From the NCBI GenBank assembly GCA_945876095.1, contig CAMCMP010000033.1:1-33524 (forward strand): DNA of 33,524 bases. Reading direction: 5' to 3'. The position numbers and the translations under genes are program-made. This document shows, piece after piece, positions 1 to 7,431 of the stretch (positions are counted from its first letter, which is position 1; every line of letters starts with the position of its first letter). Below the pieces are notes generated by a model, which made no database searches, had not been told where the DNA came from, and was given only the letters and a program-made list of their open reading frames with translations. Source of the DNA: Chitinophaga pinensis (GTDB taxonomy: Bacteria; Bacteroidota; Bacteroidia; Chitinophagales; Chitinophagaceae).

Positions 1-56
1 AATAACTGACTTAAAATCGGCTGACCGACTAATTTTATCTCCGTATTTTTGCTCAT
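1..56 (-). CDS. IS4-type transposase, N-terminal fragment (cut by window edge)
   Basis: Reading leftward from an ATG at 54-56, an open frame of 18 codons runs to the window edge and begins MSKNTEIKLVGQPILSQL. The Gly-Gln-Pro-Ile-x-x-Gln-Leu signature within the first 20 residues is typical of the N-terminal DUF4372 region of many Bacteroidota IS4-type transposases; this is recognition from memory on a very short stretch. No catalytic residue is visible because the rest lies outside the window. The hairpin at 98-116, just upstream of its start, fits the end of an insertion sequence. It could also be an unrelated protein that happens to start this way. Confidence 0.5.
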   Translation of the reverse strand, partial: MSKNTEIKLVGQPILSQL

Positions 57-97
57 GTTGGGATTGGTTCTTTGTAAAACAAATCTACAACATTGGT

Positions 98-116
98 GGG
101 CTACCGAAAGGTGCCC
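98..116 (+). terminator. Hairpin with GAAA loop followed by T-run near the IS end
   Basis: GGGC (98-101), a bulged T, ACC (103-105), loop GAAA (106-109), GGT (110-112), GCCC (113-116), then ATTTTTAATTAATTT. On the plus strand this is a compact GNRA-loop hairpin followed by a T-rich tract, so it could stop rightward transcription. It sits ~42 bp upstream of the leftward transposase start, inside what is probably the IS end. Confidence 0.45.
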
Positions 117-434
117 ATTTTTAATTAATTTAGTCGTTCACTAGTGATATACAGATGTAATTCCGATTAATATACAGATGGTAAATATGTTTAATAAGTC
201 AGTTCTTCATCATTTATTGACTATAAACTATACTGACAGAAACGTTGCAGATCAAAAATGATGTTGATAAGTGTTTATATAGCTCCATTTTAAGGTTTTT
301 ACATTTTTCGAAAACTTTAATCTTATTGTTTAAATGATAACAATTTTTGATATCTTCGGCATCAATCTTTTTTATAATAAAGCTGATTCGAAAAATAAAT
401 TCTAATTCAATAACAATATCTTAAATTAAAATTC
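117..434. other. Intergenic region between IS end and first complete gene
   Basis: This AT-rich stretch of ~320 bp has no convincing gene. It holds an 11-nt direct repeat, ATATACAGATG, at 147-157 and 170-180. The IS boundary must lie somewhere near its left end, but I cannot see a target-site duplication because the other IS end is outside the window. The promoter of the gene starting at 435 is presumably here. I searched for the Bacteroidota TAnnTTTG -7 element and found no good match. Confidence 0.4.
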
Positions 435-1658
435 ATGAATAAAAAATTTTTGGGTGGAGCCTTTCTTCTTTTGTTTGCAGTTGGATTTACCACCTTACCA
501 GTTTCCCAATTTTTCGCACCTGTAATTACTGTCCCAGCAGGTTTCACTATTACCAAAGTAGCGGACTCTTTGGGAAAGGTTAGGCATATAGATGTAAATA
601 ATACAGGAGGCATCTTTGTGAGATTAAATGCTTTAAAAGACGGTAAAGGAACATTGTATTTAACTGATCAAGATAAAGACGGTGTGATGGATTCTAAAAC
701 TGCCTTTGGTAATTTTCCCGGAACAGGCATTACGATCAAGGGGAAATATCTTTATTCATCTTCTAATACTGGTGTATTCAGATATAAGTTAAACAAAGCA
801 GGTGAAGTAATCGATACTGAAAATCCTGAATTAATTGTAGATGGATTATTAGATAAGAAGCGAGATAACTCAAAGTCGATCGCATTGGATAATAAAAACA
901 ATTTGTATGTAACCATCGGATCTTATTCTGATGCTTGTCGCGAAGGAACTACTGGAAAAGGAATTCCAGGTTGTCCTATTCTTGATTCAGCTGCTGGGAT
1001 ATGGATGTTTAAAGCAAATAAAATCAATCAATCATTTAAGGATGGTCTGCGTTATGCAACCGGACTTAAAAATTCTGTTGGTATTGATTGGAACAGCGCT
1101 TCAAAATCTTTATTTGCAACGCATCATGGACGAGGTGCATTTTCGGATAAATTTCCTGGAATGTATACTGCTAAGCAAGACACTGAGATTCCATCAGAAA
1201 CTGTTTATGAATTAAAAAAAGGATCGGATGCAGGTTGGCCTTTTACTTACTATGATAATTTTCAAAAAAAGGTGATGCAAGCCCCTGAGTATGGAGGTGA
1301 TGGCAAAACGGAAGGCGATGCCAAATTCATTAAGCCAGCATTTGCCTTACCCGCTCATTTAGCACCTAATGATCTTTTGTTTTACACAGGGGATATGTTT
1401 CCTGCTAGATATAAAAATGGAGCATTCGTTGTTTTACATGGTAGATCAGCTGAACTTAAGAAAGCTTATTTTGTAGCTTTTGTTCCTTTTGAAAATGGAA
1501 AACCTTCAGGTGATTGGGAAGTTTTTGCAGATAATTTTACACCATGGGCTGGACCAGCACAGTATCGCCCAATGGGCTTAGCACAGGGACCTGACGGCGC
1601 TTTATATGTTGCCGACGATTTGAAAGGGACTATCTTTAAAATAACCTATAATAAATAA
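435..1658 (+). CDS. Exported sorbosone dehydrogenase-type beta-propeller oxidoreductase
   Basis: The 407-residue protein has an N-terminal hydrophobic signal segment (about residues 6-22) and then a six-bladed-propeller-like sequence. Family-typical elements are the opening blade near residues 35-55 (PAGFTITKVADSLGKVRHID), a central HGRG segment after GLKNSVGIDWN, and the closing blade QGPDGALYVADDLKGTIFKI. This matches the L-sorbosone dehydrogenase/AA12-like family, exported quinoproteins that oxidise sugars or sugar alcohols; PQQ use and substrate are inferred from the family only. The gene stands alone between the IS remnant and a clear terminator. Physically it belongs to a carbohydrate-oxidising neighbourhood, but it is not in an operon with the glycosidases. 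A non-catalytic propeller role is possible. Confidence 0.75.
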   Translation: MNKKFLGGAFLLLFAVGFTTLPVSQFFAPVITVPAGFTITKVADSLGKVRHIDVNNTGGIFVRLNALKDGKGTLYLTDQDKDGVMDSKTAFGNFPGTGITIKGKYLYSSSNTGVFRYKLNKAGEVIDTENPELIVDGLLDKKRDNSKSIALDNKNNLYVTIGSYSDACREGTTGKGIPGCPILDSAAGIWMFKANKINQSFKDGLRYATGLKNSVGIDWNSASKSLFATHHGRGAFSDKFPGMYTAKQDTEIPSETVYELKKGSDAGWPFTYYDNFQKKVMQAPEYGGDGKTEGDAKFIKPAFALPAHLAPNDLLFYTGDMFPARYKNGAFVVLHGRSAELKKAYFVAFVPFENGKPSGDWEVFADNFTPWAGPAQYRPMGLAQGPDGALYVADDLKGTIFKITYNK

Positions 1659-1683
1659 TGTTGACGGTTTTTATATTATTCAG

Positions 1684-1713
1684 TCCCTCGGTAATTGCCG
1701 GGGGATTTTTTTT
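1684..1713 (+). terminator. Rho-independent terminator after the sorbosone dehydrogenase-type gene
   Basis: TCCCTCGG (1684-1691) pairs with CCGGGGGA (1698-1705) in an 8-bp stem containing one G-T pair, with a 6-nt loop (TAATTG), followed directly by eight T (1706-1713). It lies 25 bp after the stop codon at 1658. Confidence 0.85.
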
Positions 1714-1909
1714 ATTATAAAGCGACTAGATTAATTTTCTCTTTATTTTTTCAGGAGTTTTTGATGATTTAATTAATCCATTATTTCCAATTGAGTTAAA
1801 TCTTAAACAGCAGGTAAACTTAAAATAAAAACATATCTTTAAAATAATAATTACATTCTAATTAATACTTTAATTTTCATCAACGTTTAACTTTTTTAAA
1901 TTTTAGATT

Positions 1910-2674
1910 ATGAAAAAATACTTTCAGTTAACGGTCTTATTCCTGTTCTTTTCTGTTAGCCTAGTTTTTGCTCAGAAAACACAAGTAATGCTTTTGCCTA
2001 CAATTCATAATGCACATGATACGAACGCAAACTACACGTATCAAAAAATGCTGAATATTATTAAAAATTTCAAGCCTGATTTAATTGCTATTGAAATTAG
2101 ACCAGAAGATATGTCCCAAACAGATTCTCTTTATTTGTATACTTTTTACAGGCCTGATATGATCTTGGTTAAAAATAAATTTCCTAATATCCCCAAAGTA
2201 GGAATAGATTTCCAAGGAATTGATATGGTAGGAAAAACGCTGCCGATGAATTATCGAAAAGATACTACTACTGCTAATGGAAGGGCTGGTTTGATCAACC
2301 GCGCGTTAAATAGAGATCCAGTTTTTGTTGCTGCTTACAAAGGAACAGGCGTTGCAGAATTGGAAAAAAAGAGACTCGCATTAATCGCTACTGCTAGTGC
2401 GCAAGAATTAATCGATGGTCCCTTTGATTCCTATTCCAATTTGATGGCTGAAAAAATGGATTCTTTGAGGGCTCTTAAGCCTGCCTATGCTCAATTTCAA
2501 ATATCTTCTGCTTTCAGAGATCAAAAGTTAGCAGATAACGTTAAAGAAGTTATCTTGAATAATCCAGGAAAAAGAATCATCGCTTTATCGGGAGTCAATC
2601 ACCATGGATTGTATGTACAGGTAATGAGTAAAATGAAAGGCGTTCAATTTATTAATAAAGTGAATGATCGATAG
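1910..2674 (+). CDS. Exported TraB/TIKI/DUF5694-like protein of unknown function
   Basis: The 254-residue protein has a clear signal peptide (residues 1-21, ending VFAQ). The mature part opens with a hydrophobic strand followed by LLPTIHNAHD and later LIAIEIRPED (conserved-looking His, Glu and Arg). Near the C-terminus is ALSGVNHHGLYV. An early His, a Glu in a buried strand and a late Gly-x-x-His motif resemble the TraB/TIKI/ChaN/EreA-type fold, including DUF5694 proteins, whose members include metal-dependent peptidases and uncharacterised exported proteins. Assignment rests on this motif layout and is tentative; no function is claimed. It has its own ~250-bp upstream region and is followed at once by the repeat array, which may form its 3' end. 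Confidence 0.5.
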   Translation: MKKYFQLTVLFLFFSVSLVFAQKTQVMLLPTIHNAHDTNANYTYQKMLNIIKNFKPDLIAIEIRPEDMSQTDSLYLYTFYRPDMILVKNKFPNIPKVGIDFQGIDMVGKTLPMNYRKDTTTANGRAGLINRALNRDPVFVAAYKGTGVAELEKKRLALIATASAQELIDGPFDSYSNLMAEKMDSLRALKPAYAQFQISSAFRDQKLADNVKEVILNNPGKRIIALSGVNHHGLYVQVMSKMKGVQFINKVNDR

Positions 2675-2680
2675 AAGGAA

Positions 2681-3367
2681 ATGGATAAATCCATTCAATC
2701 AATTTCGTTTCATTTATTTAGCCCACGGTTGAAACCGTGGGCTATGTCAAAGATGGGTTTGAAGATTAAACCGTTTCAACGGTTTGTTTAAAATCTCGGC
2801 ATTTTGAAATTTCATTTTAATTAAATATGGTTTATTAGGATGCAAAAATCCATTCAATCAATTTCGTTTCATTCATAACCAACGGTTTCAACCTAGCTTA
2901 CGGTTTCAACCTAACCCACGGTTTCAACCTAGCCCATGGTTTCAACCGTGGGTTATCGTAAAGATGGGTTTGAAGATTAAACCGTTTCAACGGTTTGTTT
3001 AAAATCTCGGCATTTTGAAAATTCATTTTAATTAAATATGGTTTGTTAGGATGCAAAAATGCATTCAATCAATTTCGTTTCATTCATAGCCCACGGTTTC
3101 AACCGTGGGCTATGGTAAAGATGAGTTTGAAGATTAAACCGTTTCAACGGTTTGTTTAAAATCTTTGTATTTTGAAAATTCATTTTAATTAAATTATCGA
3201 TTGTTGGGATGGATAAATGCATTTAATTAATTTCGTTTCATTCATATCCCACGGTTTCAATCTAGCCCACGGTTTCAACCGTGGGATATGGTAAAGATGG
3301 GTTTGAAGATTAAACCGTTTCAACGATTTTTTTAAAGATCGGCATTTTGAAAATCCATTTAGATGAA
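2681..3367 (+). repeat. Tandem array of four ~160-bp units, each with two hairpins
   Basis: Four head-to-tail copies start at about 2681, 2840, 3051 and 3209 (spacings 159, 211 and 158). Each has a conserved leader (CATTCAATCAATTTCGTTTC), a strong hairpin with core CCCACGG...CCGTGGG, a spacer (AAAGATGGGTTTGAAGATT), a second hairpin AAACCGTTTCAACGGTTT, and an AT-rich tail ending near AATTAAATATGG. Both hairpins share the central GTTTCAAC. The extra length of copy 2 comes from extra 18-bp units. No open frame inside resembles a protein. The array sits between two codirectional genes, so it is probably transcribed. It resembles Bacteroidota REP/MITE-like palindromic intergenic repeats. No transposase is adjacent. 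Confidence 0.9.
2878..2955 (+). repeat. Nested 18-bp tandem repeats expanding one hairpin arm
   Basis: Within array copy 2 the motif A(C/T)GGTTTCAACC starts at 2882, 2900, 2918 and 2936, exactly 18 bp apart; only the last unit continues into the right arm CCGTGGG. The unit is approximately CCCACGGTTTCAACCTAG. Copy 4 of the array has one extra such unit (starts 3251 and 3269). The final right arm, CCGTGGGTTA (2946-2955), pairs perfectly with the third unit, TAACCCACGG (2912-2921). Confidence 0.85.
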
Positions 3368-3411
3368 ATACAACAAGCATAAAATGATTATTATTTATCA
3401 AACAAAAATTT

Positions 3412-4935
3412 ATGAATAGATTTTTATTTTTCATTCTGCTATCCTTCCCTCATATTTTGCTTTATGCAAATTCCTTCGATACTAGCATTATACAAATTGA
3501 AACAACTAACAAAAAACTCGAGACTGCCTTCAATTGGGCGGTGGGTATGGGATTGTCGCATGTGCAGACTGGTAAAACAGGCGTCATTGATCGTTGGGAG
3601 AGGGGCGCTGGTTCTGGTAAGGTAGCTTATATCCCTTCTTATTGGGGTGGTTATAATTCCCGTACCGCATTTTATTCCCGTGATATTTGTCATCAATTTG
3701 CTGGGGGACATTTGTTGAATTTGCAGCTGGAGAATTTTACGATGCTGCGCGAATTTGCAAAAACTTCTACTGTAGAACGTAAGTGGTTTCCTTTATGGGC
3801 TTTAAATTTTGATGGAAGCTCTTTCAAACTCGATCATCGCAGTGACAATGATTTTGTTAGAGAAGTACCTGCAGCTTTTGAGCTGGTAGATAAAGCCTAT
3901 CAACTTTACTTGTGGACCGGTGATAAAAAATACATCGATGATGAATCTTTGTGGAACTACTATTTACATATTGTCGATGACTTTATAAAGTTGCACGATA
4001 CGCGCATTCCTAATGGGGTAGCGGAAGGGGATGGTTCGGGTGATATCTTTAAAGGTTCCGCTACATTCAATGAAGAAAGAAGCATCCCTTTGGTAGAAGC
4101 AGGTGATGGAATTGCTTGCCAGTACAAAGCTTTTGAATCATTTGCGATGATGGCAAAAGCCAGAGGAAATAAAAAATTATATCATCAATACAATACCAAA
4201 GCAGTTGAGCTAAAGAAATATTTTAATAATCAATGGTCGGTTAAAGCAGATAATAAAAATCTTGTCCGTGGCTACAATATTAAAGGCGAACCATTAACCA
4301 ATTGGGGTAAAGAGAATTCATGGTTTATGCTGATGAAAGGAATTTGTATTCCTTCGGAGCGGACAGAAAATTACATCGATTTTGTAGAAGAATCAGCTAG
4401 TTCGAAAAGAGGTAAACCTTCGAATATAGAAGCTCGTTCCTATTTACCAGAAACATTCTTTATTAACAATAGAATCAACCAGGGTTGGAAATGGATGGAA
4501 GACATTATCAATAACATCGATATCCAATTTCCAGTAAGCAAGACTAAGGGGGATGGTAATTACCCTGAAATATCTTTTGTGTTGTTAAGTAATGTAGTGG
4601 AGGGGTTGATGGGTTTAGAACCCAATGCTCCTGATGCTAAATTGGCTAGTATTTCTCGTTTGCCAGCTTCGATTCCAGACTTGAAGGTGAAAAATATAGC
4701 CATTGGTAATTCTCTTTTTACACTCTATCATTTGTCAAGTAAAAAATCTGTTTTGACTTTTCAATCTGGTAGCAAAGACTTTACTTGGCAAGTCCGCTTT
4801 TATGGTGATCATCCAATCATTCAAGTAAACGGAATAGCAAAAAAGGCTAAGAAAAAATTATTGAATGGAGCTAAAATAAGTTACGTTGATATTAAAATAA
4901 AAACAGGAGAATCGATTGAAGCAATTGTTGATTAA
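3412..4935 (+). CDS. Exported six-hairpin (alpha/alpha)6 glycosidase-like protein
   Basis: The 507-residue protein starts with a signal peptide (about residues 1-20, MNRFLFFILLSFPHILLYAN). The mature sequence is mostly amphipathic helices with aromatic, acidic patches typical of (alpha/alpha)6 glycosidases: WERGAGSG and FYSRDICHQFAG early, then LYLWTGDKKYI, GVAEGDGSGDIF and a Trp-rich GWKWMEDII. A short beta-sandwich-like tail (about residues 430-507) follows. The closest recognisable pattern is the six-hairpin glycosidase superfamily (rhamnosidase, amylo-glucosidase and GH116-like folds). I do not recognise a numbered GH family and name no catalytic residues. It follows the repeat array, ends in a strong terminator, and faces the polysaccharide-degrading genes, which fits a role in glycan breakdown. 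Confidence 0.6.
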   Translation: MNRFLFFILLSFPHILLYANSFDTSIIQIETTNKKLETAFNWAVGMGLSHVQTGKTGVIDRWERGAGSGKVAYIPSYWGGYNSRTAFYSRDICHQFAGGHLLNLQLENFTMLREFAKTSTVERKWFPLWALNFDGSSFKLDHRSDNDFVREVPAAFELVDKAYQLYLWTGDKKYIDDESLWNYYLHIVDDFIKLHDTRIPNGVAEGDGSGDIFKGSATFNEERSIPLVEAGDGIACQYKAFESFAMMAKARGNKKLYHQYNTKAVELKKYFNNQWSVKADNKNLVRGYNIKGEPLTNWGKENSWFMLMKGICIPSERTENYIDFVEESASSKRGKPSNIEARSYLPETFFINNRINQGWKWMEDIINNIDIQFPVSKTKGDGNYPEISFVLLSNVVEGLMGLEPNAPDAKLASISRLPASIPDLKVKNIAIGNSLFTLYHLSSKKSVLTFQSGSKDFTWQVRFYGDHPIIQVNGIAKKAKKKLLNGAKISYVDIKIKTGESIEAIVD

Positions 4936-4973
4936 ATTAAAACGGTTACCTAATTTGGTAACCGTTTTAATTT
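4934..4973. terminator. Bidirectional terminator, 17-bp perfect stem
   Basis: AAATTAAAACGGTTACC (4934-4950) is fully complementary to GGTAACCGTTTTAATTT (4957-4973) with a 6-nt loop TAATTT. The A- and T-rich flanks make it work in both directions. It overlaps the stop codon at 4933-4935 of the plus-strand gene and lies 14 bp from the 3' end of the minus-strand DUF1080 gene, so it serves both convergent genes. Confidence 0.9.
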
Positions 4974-4986
4974 ATTTTAAAAAAAA

Positions 4987-6369
4987 TTAATTTGCCAATT
5001 CTCTAATTTTAATATTCTTGTAATACACAGCGTCACCATGATCTTGTAATAAGATAGGACCCTTTTCAGCTAATCCATAGTTTTTGTTTTTTACAAATTT
5101 ACTGTGCGCTACTAGAACTTTATAAATATTACATCCTCTTTTATATTCTACTACTTTAAATCCGTTTAACCAGTGTTGCACTAGGTTATTAGGATAGACA
5201 ATAATTTTACCATGATTCCATTCACCGATTTTTTGCTGGAAACGAGCATCAATTTTATCAGCAGGAATTATGTCGTATAAGCTGCTTAAGGTTCTATTTC
5301 CTTCGGTACCTAATTTTGCATCAGGGTGACGCTCATCATCTAGTATTTGATACTCTAAACCTAGACCAGCTTTTGAAGTACCTGATTCAGTTACAAAATA
5401 TTTAATTCCTGAATTAGCTCCTTCAGTTAGTTTGAAATCAAAGTTTAATTCAAATGCTTTGAATTGATTGATGGAAACCATGTCACCAAATTTAGAACTT
5501 TGGTTGGCCTCATGAGGAAGTATATGTAAAATTCCGTTATCTACTTGCCAACCTTTTTCTGGAGGTGTTGTTTGTCCAGCTGTACGCCAGCCATCTAAAT
5601 TATTACCATTAAAAAGTAAGGTAAATCCTTGAGCTTTTTCCTGCGGTGAAATTGTATTGAGCGTATAGTTAGCTACCGGGGTTTTAATATCCAAAGGCCT
5701 AGGTTTCATTGCAGCTCCTGTTTGAATCCTAATATTTTTCCATTGTACTTGCTGACCGTCTTCTCTGTCTTTTACACCATGCACTTGCAAGGCAATGAAT
5801 CCAGTTAAATTCATGTCGTCCACTAGGTAAGTAACTGGAATATCATTTACCCAAGTTCTAATTACTGAACCAATCGCTTCAATACGATATTTGTTCCAAC
5901 CGTTTTTAATAAATGCATTTTTAGCAGTAGGATTCATTTCAGTTTGATACATCCAACCTCTTCTTGCTTCATCATAAATACCTCCAGACCAAGCTCTGTC
6001 TGACGGATCAATTTCAACCTGATAGCCTCTAACTCTTCCATCGGTAATTTTCTCTTTAGTATTGATGCCCTTACTACTGGTATCTGAGAAACTTCTAATT
6101 TGGATACCAGAATTCATATTACCAACTTTTAAATCTAGTTCCAAAATAAAATCTCCATAATCAACATTGGTGGCAAGAAAAGAATTCGCTTCACCTTTAA
6201 CAGTTGTTCCTATAATAGTGCCATTCGCTACTTGATACTTAGCCTTTCCATTTAATATTTTCCATCCATTTAATGTTTTTCCATCAAATAAATTTTTCCA
6301 AGTTTCTTTTTGTGCAAAAACGGATGCATTAAAAAACAGGATTACCAATAGCAAGTAGTTTTTTTTCAT
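4987..6369 (-). CDS. Exported tandem DUF1080 (3-keto-disaccharide hydrolase-like) protein
   Basis: The 460-residue protein has a signal peptide (residues 1-19, ending VFAQ) and two DUF1080/PF06439 concanavalin-like domains. Domain 1 (about 24-212) starts WKNLFDGKTLNGWKI; domain 2 (about 243-457) starts FTLLFNGNNLDGWRT. The paired openings LF(D/N)G..L.GW are the family hallmark, and later motifs such as SGIQIR and SGIKYFV also repeat. DUF1080 proteins include hydrolases and lyases acting on 3-keto-glycosides; which domain is active cannot be judged by eye. It is the last gene of a unit with the diheme cytochrome (24 nt upstream) and the beta-helix protein, suggesting action on oxidised sugars in the periplasm. 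A pure carbohydrate-binding role is possible. Confidence 0.85.
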   Translation of the reverse strand: MKKNYLLLVILFFNASVFAQKETWKNLFDGKTLNGWKILNGKAKYQVANGTIIGTTVKGEANSFLATNVDYGDFILELDLKVGNMNSGIQIRSFSDTSSKGINTKEKITDGRVRGYQVEIDPSDRAWSGGIYDEARRGWMYQTEMNPTAKNAFIKNGWNKYRIEAIGSVIRTWVNDIPVTYLVDDMNLTGFIALQVHGVKDREDGQQVQWKNIRIQTGAAMKPRPLDIKTPVANYTLNTISPQEKAQGFTLLFNGNNLDGWRTAGQTTPPEKGWQVDNGILHILPHEANQSSKFGDMVSINQFKAFELNFDFKLTEGANSGIKYFVTESGTSKAGLGLEYQILDDERHPDAKLGTEGNRTLSSLYDIIPADKIDARFQQKIGEWNHGKIIVYPNNLVQHWLNGFKVVEYKRGCNIYKVLVAHSKFVKNKNYGLAEKGPILLQDHGDAVYYKNIKIRELAN

Positions 6370-6393
6370 TTAGTTTATTTTAATCGTTTGTGT

Positions 6394-7428
6394 TTATTTC
6401 ATTTTATTAATCCATTCTTTAATCAAAGCGATGCCTTCTTGATGAGCTAAACTCCTTCCAAGTTCGGGCATTCTTTCACCCGGGTTATTGGTTTGCATCC
6501 GATACCATAAAATGGATGCATTGGCATCTCCCGCATGAATATCTACCAACCTTCCTCCAGATCCTTGACCAGCTGCAACAGGCGGTTTATTTATTCCTAT
6601 TGCAGTAATATCTGTTTCAGATTCTGTCAAATACAATCCAGATGTCTGAGCTGGTCCTTCTCTTCTATGACAATGGGCACAGTTGATAGCTAAATAGGCA
6701 CGAGCTCGAGCATTTAAATCGCCTGATAAAGGATCATTCCAAACAGCTGTTTTAGGGATAGAAGCAAAGGAAGGTAAATTTTGCATCATCCCATGCTTAT
6801 TCCAATATTTTAATTGATTTTCTTTTCCAGTTAGGTAATTTAAATCCCCATTTAACTGTGAAACGGAAGGACCAATCGGCATCAATTGATCATTTGAATT
6901 GTGACAGCCTTTGCATTGATTTTGATTGGGAATTACATATCTTATATTTTGAGTAATTCCTTGTTGATCGATGAATTCAACTTGCTTTTCATCACCTGCT
7001 ATTTCCCTGATAGCATCTGTTTGATCTTCATTCCAAACATAGCTGAGTGCTTTCCATCCTTCCTGCTCTTTGATTAAAACTCTCGACTCAATGATATTTT
7101 TATTTTTCCCTGGATTGCGAAAGTCGGCAGAATAATAAAATGTTTTAACTATTGCAGTACCTTCTGGAAAATTGAGTACACCTTCTTTTTGATAATTAAC
7201 GTATTTGCCTGAGGGTAATCTTACAAAGCGAGATTTTTCTGCATAGTCAGTAAATAGTGGAGTATTTAATGAGTAAGGTACTACGTCTTTCGAAGGCGAT
7301 AGGTCTGATAGTTTACCTTTGAAAAAGTTCCACTCAGATAATTTATCTGGATATATTTTTTTTTCGAAAATGCTGAAGGATGCAAGAAAAAAAATACAAA
7401 CTATTCCTATTGATACAAATCTTAGCAT
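6394..7428 (-). CDS. SO2930/HNE_0200-family diheme c-type cytochrome
   Basis: The 344-residue protein has an N-terminal hydrophobic export segment (about residues 3-20) and two haem c motifs, CKGCH (C172, C175, H176) and CAHCH (C250, C253, H254). Surrounding family features are KLSEWNFFKG, LNTPLFTDYAEKSRFVRLP, FPEGTAIVKTFYY and the ending MPELGRS. This is the family usually annotated as SO2930-type diheme cytochrome (TIGR03806), known to occur next to the parallel beta-helix family of the preceding gene. It probably carries electrons in the periplasm; its partner dehydrogenase is not known. It starts 3 nt after the beta-helix stop, so the two are co-translated, and the DUF1080 gene follows 24 nt later. 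Confidence 0.88.
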   Translation of the reverse strand: MLRFVSIGIVCIFFLASFSIFEKKIYPDKLSEWNFFKGKLSDLSPSKDVVPYSLNTPLFTDYAEKSRFVRLPSGKYVNYQKEGVLNFPEGTAIVKTFYYSADFRNPGKNKNIIESRVLIKEQEGWKALSYVWNEDQTDAIREIAGDEKQVEFIDQQGITQNIRYVIPNQNQCKGCHNSNDQLMPIGPSVSQLNGDLNYLTGKENQLKYWNKHGMMQNLPSFASIPKTAVWNDPLSGDLNARARAYLAINCAHCHRREGPAQTSGLYLTESETDITAIGINKPPVAAGQGSGGRLVDIHAGDANASILWYRMQTNNPGERMPELGRSLAHQEGIALIKEWINKMK

Positions 7429-7431
7429 GGT

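Noticed and set aside
2681..3367. CRISPR array
   Set aside because: Repeats are palindromic, of unequal unit length, with conserved rather than unique spacers, and no cas gene is near.
3189..3434. Minus-strand frame of about 81 codons over the fourth repeat unit
   Set aside because: It is generated by the repeat sequence, has low-complexity composition with a repeated RLKPW segment from the hairpins, and overlaps the start of a convincing plus-strand gene.
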